A stretch of 5,344 nucleotides of DNA, from positions 1-5,344 of the forward strand of contig CAMZKI010000265.1 of the NCBI GenBank assembly GCA_947311125.1, written 5' to 3'. Positions 1 through 4,863 of the stretch are shown one piece after another. The stretch's first letter is position 1, and every line of letters begins with the position of its first letter. Origin of the DNA: an uncultured Chlorobiota bacterium. Its GTDB lineage: Bacteria; Bacteroidota; Bacteroidia; Bacteroidales; JAADGE01. Below the pieces are notes generated by a model. The model was given only the letters and a program-made list of their open reading frames with translations. It had not been told where the DNA came from and ran no database searches. A program made the translations under genes and the position numbers.

Positions 1-20
1 GATTAATTGTTAAACTATTT

Positions 21-290
21 TTAATTGCTTGCATTTTCGTTTGTTCTTATGTGGGCTAACGGTTTGTATATGAAGCGTTGGGCATTTAAAAGCACTTCAA
101 ATAATTTCAGCGTATTGTAAACAGTGGTTTTTGATAAAGTAGGAATTTCCTTCAAAAGTTTTTTATAGATATTATCCACAGTGGGATGAATATTATTATT
201 GAAAATATATTCATAGATTTTAATTCTTTGATAAGAGGGCTTTATACCGGCATTTAATAAATTTCCCCTCATGCTTTGTATCTCTTTCAT
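21..290 (-). CDS. Fur/PerR-family metal-dependent regulator, truncated to its DNA-binding domain (possible pseudogene)
   Basis: The 89-residue product begins as a typical Fur-superfamily repressor. Residues 8-64 form the N-terminal winged helix, with KPSYQRIKIYEY in the first helices, HPTVDNIYKKL at 35-45 and the recognition-helix region PTLSKTTVYNTLKLF at 50-64. This wording is closest to the PerR-like branch that senses peroxide or iron and represses oxidative-stress genes. Family members are about 130-150 residues. Here homology ends at F64/E65 (near base 98), and the next 24 residues match nothing expected. The C-terminal dimerisation domain with its His/Cys metal ligands is absent. Neither alternative frame after base 98 restores Fur sequence, so this is replacement rather than a simple frameshift. 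The start at 288-290 is the only sensible one, because the nearest upstream ATG is out of frame and quickly stopped. It is divergent from rpsL. A DNA-binding stub or a dead gene are both possible. Confidence 0.7.
   Translation of the reverse strand: MKEIQSMRGNLLNAGIKPSYQRIKIYEYIFNNNIHPTVDNIYKKLLKEIPTLSKTTVYNTLKLFEVLLNAQRFIYKPLAHIRTNENASN
53..83. repeat. Short imperfect inverted repeat at the truncation point, attC-like in its ends
   Basis: Read on the minus strand, the element begins with GCCCAAC and ends with GTTAGCC plus CC, with about 17 nt between the boxes. The two ends are an imperfect inverted repeat (GCCCAACG against GGCTAACG, one wobble and one mismatch). GCCCAAC fits the integron R'' box RYYYAAC. 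GTTAGCC differs from the R' box GTTRRRY by one base. The element is much shorter than known attC sites (at least about 55-60 nt), so I do not call it one. It lies just downstream of the point where the Fur homology stops, which suggests a repeat or recombination scar. I have an impression, not verified, that similar GCCCAAC...GTTAGCC motifs are scattered in Bacteroidota intergenic DNA. Confidence 0.35.
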
Positions 291-291
291 A

Positions 292-308
292 TTTGTAATG
301 GTTACAAA
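292..308. promoter_or_regulatory. Candidate PerR/Fur-type operator
   Basis: This is a perfect 7-3-7 palindrome (TTTGTAA, TGG, TTACAAA). Read in the Fur-family 7-1-7 layout it is TTGTAAT-G-GTTACAA, which differs at three of 14 arm positions from the PerR box TTATAAT-N-ATTATAA. It lies 1 nt before the ATG of the PerR-like gene and just downstream of that gene's predicted promoter. A bound repressor there would block transcription start or early elongation. Negative autoregulation is typical of this family. The palindrome and its position are seen directly; the binding protein is inferred. Confidence 0.5.
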
Positions 309-321
309 ATTAAAAACATTG

Positions 322-353
322 CAAATTTATGATATTAATATTTAATATGCAAA
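322..353 (-). promoter_or_regulatory. Bacteroidota-type promoter of the PerR-like gene
   Basis: On the minus strand TTTG (bases 353-350) is followed after exactly 20 nt by TAAATTTG (bases 329-322). This is a full match to the Bacteroidota sigma-ABfr consensus of a -33 TTTG and a -7 TAnnTTTG. Transcription would begin near base 315, leaving a leader of about 25 nt that contains the 292-308 palindrome. Confidence 0.6.
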
Positions 354-392
354 TATTTTGAGGTGAAAATTTAAAAGATTGATGTAAGTGTC

Positions 393-434
393 ATAAAAAT
401 ATGATGTTAAACGGTAAAGATAACATATTTTTAT
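393..434. repeat. Long AT-rich inverted repeat with a 3-nt bulge
   Basis: The left arm 393-409 pairs with the right arm 421-434 over 14 bp, with three extra bases in the left arm and an 11-nt loop containing CGG. A-tract and T-tract ends make it terminator-like on either strand, but no gene ends nearby. It could be a structural or binding site in the divergent promoter region, or a chance product of AT-rich DNA. Confidence 0.35.
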
Positions 435-496
435 AGTCTTAAAAGCTTTTTGTAATCATAAATTCCAAAGAGTAATGTGAATAGATATTAAAAATT

Positions 497-536
497 AAGA
501 GTAATTTTTTAAAAAATATGAAACTTTATTACTCTT
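497..536. repeat. Inverted repeat with 9-bp perfect arms and a following T-rich run
   Basis: AAGAGTAAT at 497-505 pairs perfectly with ATTACTCTT at 528-536 across a 22-nt spacer, and TTGTTT follows. The layout resembles a weak intrinsic terminator on the plus strand. No transcript with a known promoter runs into it, so its role is open and chance is possible. Confidence 0.25.
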
Positions 537-667
537 TTGTTTAGATATTGTAAAGTTTTATTTAATTTGTAGGGAAAACTTTGTATGATTACGTGTAATG
601 TAAAAAAAGAGGAATAAACAGGCAGAAAAATCATCGTTTGTAGTTTAGCTATAGTTACGAAATTGTT

Positions 668-688
668 GCTGAAAGTTTGCTTTCCGGC
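668..688 (+). repeat. Small GC-richer hairpin (GCTGAAAG / CTTTC-C-GGC)
   Basis: Bases 668-675 pair with 680-688 around a TTTG loop. The stem is five Watson-Crick pairs, a single bulged C, then a T-G wobble and two GC pairs. It stands out as the only GC-containing stem in the gap. The sequence after it is AT-rich but is not a clean T-tract, so I do not call a terminator. Confidence 0.25.
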
Positions 689-790
689 ATATTTAATTTA
701 TGTTCTAATACTTCATTTGCAAAGTTTTAAGTTTGAAAATTATATTTAAAACCAGTCAAAAAAATATACAGTAACTTAAAAAGGACTCTG

Positions 791-830
791 TTAATTAAAT
801 AATATAGTGTGTTATTGAAAATTTAATTAA
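791..830. repeat. 10-bp perfect inverted repeat upstream of the rpsL promoter
   Basis: TTAATTAAAT at 791-800 is exactly repeated in inverse as ATTTAATTAA at 821-830. An inner AATA/TATT pair (801-804 and 813-816) could extend the stem. The right arm ends 8 nt before the predicted -33 element of the rpsL promoter. It is therefore placed like an operator or an AT-rich upstream activating element. AT-rich composition makes chance formation possible. Confidence 0.35.
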
Positions 831-838
831 AAAAACTG

Positions 839-868
839 TTGCATTGAAAAAAAATAATTTTACCTTTG
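839..868 (+). promoter_or_regulatory. Predicted promoter of the rpsL operon
   Basis: TTG at 839-841 is followed after 19 nt by TACCTTTG at 861-868, an exact match to the Bacteroidota -7 consensus TAnnTTTG with suitable spacing. Transcription would start near base 875, giving a leader of only about 20 nt before the rpsL ATG at 896. The short leader leaves little room for a structured RNA regulator. Confidence 0.75.
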
Positions 869-895
869 CAGCCCAAATTCAAAAATTAGTTACAA

Positions 896-1270
896 ATGCC
901 TACAATTCAACAATTAATAAGAAAAGGTAGAAAACACGTTAAAGGAAAAAGTAAATCTCCGGCACTAAATTCAAGCCCCCAGAAGCGAGGAGTGTGTGTA
1001 AGAGTTTACACTACGACACCCAAAAAACCTAATTCGGCAATGAGAAAAGTTGCAAGAGTAAGGCTTACTAACGGCAAAGAAGTTAATGCTTACATTCCGG
1101 GAGAAGGTCATAATCTGCAGGAGCACTCTATTGTATTGATAAGAGGAGGGAGAGTAAAAGATTTGCCCGGGGTAAGATATCATGTTATAAGAGGAACTCT
1201 TGATACGCAAGGTGTTGAAGACAGAACTCAAAGACGTTCTAAATACGGGACAAAAAGACCTAAAAAATAG
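896..1270 (+). CDS. rpsL: 30S ribosomal protein S12
   Basis: The 124-residue product is full-length S12 (uS12), the decoding-centre protein of the small subunit that helps control tRNA selection accuracy and is the classic streptomycin-response locus. It opens with the family start PTIQQLIRKGR and carries TTTPKKPNSAMRK at 39-51 and VKDLPGVRYH at 87-96. Lysines 43 and 88 (K42 and K87 in E. coli mature numbering) are both present, so the common streptomycin-resistance substitutions are not seen. D89 is the aspartate that is methylthiolated in many bacteria. It is the first gene of the operon, with its promoter at 839-868. The ATG has no Shine-Dalgarno motif upstream (the context is TTAGTTACAA), which is normal in Bacteroidota. 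The gene ends in TAG, and rpsG starts 24 nt later. Confidence 0.98.
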   Translation: MPTIQQLIRKGRKHVKGKSKSPALNSSPQKRGVCVRVYTTTPKKPNSAMRKVARVRLTNGKEVNAYIPGEGHNLQEHSIVLIRGGRVKDLPGVRYHVIRGTLDTQGVEDRTQRRSKYGTKRPKK

Positions 1271-1294
1271 TCATATTATTTATATTAAAGATAT

Positions 1295-1771
1295 ATGAGA
1301 AATCAAAAGAAAAGAAAATTCGGAATTCAGGCAGACCCGAAGTTTAATGACAAAATGGTAACCCAGTTTGTTAATAATTTGATGTTAGACGGAAAAAAGA
1401 ATCTTTCGTTTAATGTTTTTTATTCTGCACTTGATATTGTTGAGCAAAGAGCAAAAGACATTGAGATGACACCCCTCGAAATTTGGAAAAAAGCAATCGA
1501 GAACGTTACTCCGCAGGTTGAAGTAAAAAGCCGAAGAGTTGGAGGGGCAACTTTTCAGGTTCCTACAGAAATTAATCCGGGCAGAAAAATGTCAATCAGT
1601 ATGAAAAATATGATAAAATATGCTCGTGCCAGAAGAGGAAAATCAATGGCAGAAAAACTTGCAGCTGAGATACTTGACGCATATAAAGGAGAAGGCGGAG
1701 CATTTAAACGTAAGGAAGAAACACACAGAATGGCTGAGGCAAATAAAGCATTTGCACATTTCAGATTCTAA
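1295..1771 (+). CDS. rpsG: 30S ribosomal protein S7
   Basis: The 158-residue product is S7 (uS7), the primary 16S rRNA 3'-domain binder that nucleates assembly of the 30S head and lines the E site. Visible family features are DPKFNDKMVTQFVNNLM near the N-terminus, LMLDGKKN, the beta-hairpin region PQVEVKSRRVGGATFQVP that contacts RNA, and the conserved ARARRGKSMAEKLAAE helix. The C-terminal KRKEETHRMAEANKAFAHFRF is complete, and the length is normal for the phylum. In E. coli, S7 represses its own operon by binding a roughly 100-nt rpsL-rpsG spacer. Here that spacer is only 24 nt, so that site cannot exist in the same form. fusA follows after 8 nt, implying tight co-translation. Confidence 0.98.
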   Translation: MRNQKKRKFGIQADPKFNDKMVTQFVNNLMLDGKKNLSFNVFYSALDIVEQRAKDIEMTPLEIWKKAIENVTPQVEVKSRRVGGATFQVPTEINPGRKMSISMKNMIKYARARRGKSMAEKLAAEILDAYKGEGGAFKRKEETHRMAEANKAFAHFRF

Positions 1772-1779
1772 AAAAATAA

Positions 1780-3891
1780 ATGGCGGCAGAAGATTTAAAA
1801 TATACGCGTAATATAGGTATCATGGCTCACATTGATGCCGGTAAAACTACAACTACCGAAAGGATTTTGTATTATACCGGTGTAAATTATAAAATAGGTG
1901 AAGTTCATGACGGTCTTGCGACAATGGACTGGATGGAGCAAGAGCAAGAGCGAGGTATTACCATAACTTCGGCAGCAACTACTACTTACTGGAATTATAA
2001 AGGCAATAAATATAAGATAAATATTATTGATACTCCCGGTCATGTTGATTTTACCGTTGAAGTTGAACGCTCTTTAAGAGTATTGGATGGTGCAATTGCT
2101 GTTTTTTGTGCTGTCGGAGGAGTTGAACCTCAATCGGAAACGGTATGGAGACAAGCAGATAAATACAATGTTCCGGTAGTGGCTTTTGTAAATAAAATGG
2201 ACAGGGCCGGAGCTGATTTTTTCGGAGTAGTTGATCAGATAAAAGAAAAACTTGGAGCAAATGCCGTTCCGTTTCAACTGCCTGTCGGTTCAGAAGATGA
2301 ATTCAAGGGGGTAATAGATTTAATCGAAAAAAAAGAGTATATTTGGGATGCTGATGACCAATACGGAGTGAATTACGAAACATTTCAAGTCACTGAAGAA
2401 TATGCAAAAAACGTTGAAGAGTGGAGAGAAAATCTGATAGAAAATGTTATTGAGTATGATGATGAATTAATGGAACGCTTTTTTGAAGACAGGGAAAGTA
2501 TAAGCATTGATGAGTTTAGGAAAGTAGCCAGAAAAGCAGTTCTTGAAAGAAAAATCATACCTGTTTTTTGTGGTTCGGCTTTTAAAAATAAAGGAATTCA
2601 AATGCTGCTTGATGCTGTGACTGAACTTCTTCCAAGCCCTTTGGATATTCCGCCCGTAAAGGGTGTTAACCCTAAAAACAGTGATGAAGTAATAAGAGAA
2701 GCAGATAAAAACGAACCTTTATCTGCATTAGTTTTTAAAATTACCGCAGATAAATTTGTCGGGAAATTAGCATATATAAGAGTTTATTCAGGTGTTTTGA
2801 AAGCAAAGACACAAGTATTTAATCCCAGAACCAAAAAACGGGAAAGATTAATGAACCTCTATCATATGCACGCCAATAAACAAATTGCAGTTGATGAGGT
2901 TTTTGCAGGTGATATTTGTGCTGTAAGCGGATTTAAAGACATACAAACCGGCGATACTTTAACTGCTGAAAACAAACAAGTTATTCTTGAAAATATTAAC
3001 TTTCCTGAGCCTGTTATAGGCATGGTTATAGAGCCTAAAGCTCAAAAAGATATAGATAAATTAGAGGAAGCCCTTAAAATTCTCTCGGAAGAAGATCCTA
3101 CTTTTAAAGTTAAGGTTGATGAGAATACGGGACAAAGAATTATTTACGGAATGGGTGAGTTACACCTTGAAATAATAATTGACAGGCTAGAAAGAGAGTA
3201 TAACATAAAATGCAATAAAGGAAAACCGAGGGTTTCTTATAAAGAGTCTTTAACAAGAGAGGTTGAACATCACGAAATATTTGATAAAGAAACTGCAGGT
3301 AAAGGTAAATTTGCAGAAATAAAAGTTAAAGTTGCTCCTTTTGAAAGTGATAATGAAGATAAATTTAAATTTGTCAATAAACTTTCGAAAGGTATATTAC
3401 CGGAAGTTTTTGTCGCAGCCGTAAAAAGAGGCTTTAAAAATGCAATGAATAACGGACCTCTAGCCGGTTATCCGCTTGATAATTTATATGTTGAATTGCT
3501 AGATGCAGTATACAAGCAAGATGAGTCAGACGAACTTTCTTTTGAAATAGCAGCAGGGCAGGCATACCGAAAGGCATCTCATGATGCAGAACCTATATTG
3601 ATGGAACCCATAATGAACGTAGAGATACTGACTCCCGGAGAATATTTGGGAGATATAATGTCAGATTTAAATAAAAGACGTTCAAAAATAACAGGAACTT
3701 CGGAAAGAGGAAATATGCAAGTAATAGATGCAATAGTTCCGTTATCCGAAATGTTCGGATATGTTACGGTATTACGAACATTAAGTTCAGGCAGAGCATC
3801 TTCCGTGATGGAATTTTCACATTACGGAGAAGTTGACAAGAAAATATCGGATGAAATAGTTGCAAGACTAACAGGAAAAATATTTGCTTAA
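1780..3891 (+). CDS. fusA: Translation elongation factor G (EF-G)
   Basis: This 703-residue GTPase translocates tRNAs and mRNA on the ribosome. The G domain has AHIDAGKT at 16-23 (P-loop), RGITI at 58-62 (switch I), DTPGH at 84-88 with the catalytic His88, NKMD at 138-141, and GSAFKNKG as the G5 region. Domains II and III follow, with EEDPTF and GMGELHLEI, then domain IV (GPLAGYPLDN) and domain V ending in PLSEMFGYVTVLR and SGRAS. The length is standard. Domains IV and V deviate from the usual pattern. The tip loop at 576-585 reads AVYKQDESDE, where most EF-Gs, including Bacteroides as I recall it, have a histidine (E. coli H583) in GSYHDVDS or GSFHPVDS; here K579 aligns with it. Residues 536-547 differ from the usual KGG-IP-EYIPAV, and serines replace glycines at 628 and 635. 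GTPase residues are intact, so it should be active. It is the only translocase in the window, in the native operon position. Confidence 0.97.
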   Translation: MAAEDLKYTRNIGIMAHIDAGKTTTTERILYYTGVNYKIGEVHDGLATMDWMEQEQERGITITSAATTTYWNYKGNKYKINIIDTPGHVDFTVEVERSLRVLDGAIAVFCAVGGVEPQSETVWRQADKYNVPVVAFVNKMDRAGADFFGVVDQIKEKLGANAVPFQLPVGSEDEFKGVIDLIEKKEYIWDADDQYGVNYETFQVTEEYAKNVEEWRENLIENVIEYDDELMERFFEDRESISIDEFRKVARKAVLERKIIPVFCGSAFKNKGIQMLLDAVTELLPSPLDIPPVKGVNPKNSDEVIREADKNEPLSALVFKITADKFVGKLAYIRVYSGVLKAKTQVFNPRTKKRERLMNLYHMHANKQIAVDEVFAGDICAVSGFKDIQTGDTLTAENKQVILENINFPEPVIGMVIEPKAQKDIDKLEEALKILSEEDPTFKVKVDENTGQRIIYGMGELHLEIIIDRLEREYNIKCNKGKPRVSYKESLTREVEHHEIFDKETAGKGKFAEIKVKVAPFESDNEDKFKFVNKLSKGILPEVFVAAVKRGFKNAMNNGPLAGYPLDNLYVELLDAVYKQDESDELSFEIAAGQAYRKASHDAEPILMEPIMNVEILTPGEYLGDIMSDLNKRRSKITGTSERGNMQVIDAIVPLSEMFGYVTVLRTLSSGRASSVMEFSHYGEVDKKISDEIVARLTGKIFA

Positions 3892-3904
3892 AAATTATAT
3901 ATAA

Positions 3905-4210
3905 ATGGCACAAAAAATAAGAATAAAATTAAAATCTTACGACCATAATTTGGTTGATAACTCGGCAGAGAAGATAGTTAAAACGGTTAAAACTACGGGT
4001 GCTGTGGTCAGTGGTCCCATACCCTTGCCAACACAAAAAAGAATTTTTACCGTATTAAGGTCTACCTTTGTGAATAAGAAATCAAGAGAGCAATTTCAAC
4101 TTTCTTCATTCAAAAGGTTGATAGATATTTACAGTTCAAACTCAAAAACCGTAGATGCACTTATGAAGTTAGAACTTCCCAGCGGAGTTGACGTAGAAAT
4201 AAAAGTTTAA
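3905..4210 (+). CDS. rpsJ: 30S ribosomal protein S10 (NusE)
   Basis: The 101-residue product is full-length S10 (uS10), a 30S head protein. As NusE it also takes part in transcription antitermination with NusB and couples to NusG. The family signature runs from KIRIKLKSYDHNLVD at the N-terminus through GPIPLPT and the long-loop segment RSTFVNKKSREQF to LMKLELPSGVDVEIKV at the end. TF in the loop, where E. coli has PH, is usual for Bacteroidota. It follows fusA after only 13 nt, with no tuf gene between. This joins the str and S10 operons and leaves no space for the long S10 leader that L4 uses for feedback in E. coli. The start is preceded by AT-only sequence with no Shine-Dalgarno motif. Confidence 0.97.
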   Translation: MAQKIRIKLKSYDHNLVDNSAEKIVKTVKTTGAVVSGPIPLPTQKRIFTVLRSTFVNKKSREQFQLSSFKRLIDIYSSNSKTVDALMKLELPSGVDVEIKV

Positions 4211-4242
4211 GATTTTATATTAACAGATAAAAGAATAGAAAA

Positions 4243-4863
4243 ATGGCCGGATTAATCGGAAAAAAAATCGGAATGACATCCGTTTTCAGTGCCGAGGGAA
4301 AAAATATTCCATGCACTGTTTTAGAAGCCGGACCATGCGTTGTTACACAAGTTAAAACTTTAGACAACGATGGTTACGAAGCCGTGCAGTTAGCGTATGA
4401 CGATAAGAAAGATAAGAGGACTAACAAAGCTGAGGCAGGGCATTTTAAAAATGCCAAAACATCACCTAAAAGAAAGATTGTTGAATTTACTCCCGAAGAA
4501 GGCGCAGAATATAAATTAGGAGATGTAATAACAGTTGAAACCTTTAAAGATGATAATTGGGTTGATGTTACCGGTTATTCAAAAGGTAAAGGATTTCAGG
4601 GAGTTGTTAAAAGATATAATTTTCGCGGAGTTAATGATGCAACTCACGGACAGCACAACAGGTTGAGAGCCCCGGGCTCGCTCGGAGCATCATCTTACCC
4701 TTCAAGAGTTTTTAAAGGGATGCGTATGGCAGGAAGAACAGGAAATGCCAGAGTCAAAGTTTTGAATCTTCGTATTTTAAAAATAATTCCTGAAAATAAT
4801 ATAATTATAGTTAAAGGTTCCGTACCGGGACCAAAAGGTTCATATATCTTAATTGAAAAATAA
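4243..4863 (+). CDS. rplC: 50S ribosomal protein L3
   Basis: The 206-residue product is L3 (uL3), one of the first proteins to bind 23S rRNA. Its central extension reaches the peptidyl-transferase centre. It begins AGLIGKKIGMTSVF, the conserved family start. It carries GYSKGKGFQGVVKR, HGQHNRLRAPGSLG and YPSRVFKGMRMAGRTGN in the extension loop, and ends VKGSVPGPKGSYILIEK. The position equivalent to E. coli Gln150, which PrmB methylates, is serine (S151), as I recall for Bacteroidota in general, so that modification is not expected. The 32-nt gap from rpsJ is the largest in the operon and is A-rich (GATAAAAGAATAGAAAA before the ATG), without a terminator. Its stop codon overlaps the start of rplD. 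Confidence 0.97.
   Translation: MAGLIGKKIGMTSVFSAEGKNIPCTVLEAGPCVVTQVKTLDNDGYEAVQLAYDDKKDKRTNKAEAGHFKNAKTSPKRKIVEFTPEEGAEYKLGDVITVETFKDDNWVDVTGYSKGKGFQGVVKRYNFRGVNDATHGQHNRLRAPGSLGASSYPSRVFKGMRMAGRTGNARVKVLNLRILKIIPENNIIIVKGSVPGPKGSYILIEK

Larger units (their letters stand above)
291..895. other. 605-nt AT-rich intergenic region between divergent genes
   Basis: No credible coding sequence is present. The ATG-initiated frames I checked here are of 8-11 codons (for example at 401, 518 and 585) with no start signals. The region holds the minus-strand promoter and operator at its left end and the rpsL promoter at its right end. In between are four inverted repeats: 393-434, 497-536, 668-688 and 791-830. 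I recognise no tRNA, riboswitch or known small RNA. With this base composition, arms of 9-10 bp are expected occasionally by chance, so most of these hairpins may mean nothing. Confidence 0.7.

Noticed and set aside
53..83. True integron attC site and cassette array
   Set aside because: The element is about half the minimum attC length, one box is imperfect, and no integrase or second site is visible in the window.
401..436. Eleven-codon frame in the intergenic region (also 8 codons at 518 and 10 at 585)
   Set aside because: Such lengths are expected by chance, with no promoter, ribosome-binding signal or conserved peptide character.
441..450. AAAAGCTTTT perfect palindrome
   Set aside because: A 10-bp palindrome of mostly A and T in such AT-rich DNA is unremarkable and is not placed at a promoter or gene end.
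728..735. TAAGTTTG as a second -7 element upstream of rpsL
   Set aside because: It matches TAnnTTTG, but there is no TTG 19-21 nt upstream; the 839-868 pair fits far better and is closer to the gene.
971..1231. Minus-strand open frame of 86 codons inside rpsL
   Set aside because: It lies wholly opposite the certain S12 gene and has no recognisable domain or start signal; it mirrors the conserved coding sequence.
896..1270. Streptomycin-resistance allele of rpsL
   Set aside because: Lys43 and Lys88 are both wild type, and the PKKPNS motif is unchanged.
1620..1811. Plus-strand open frame of 63 codons across the rpsG-fusA junction
   Set aside because: It overlaps the end of S7 and the start of EF-G in another frame and has no homology; both overlapped genes are certain.
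1795..2277. Three minus-strand open frames opposite the EF-G G domain
   Set aside because: They are antisense to the highly conserved GTPase domain, have unnatural compositions and no family features.
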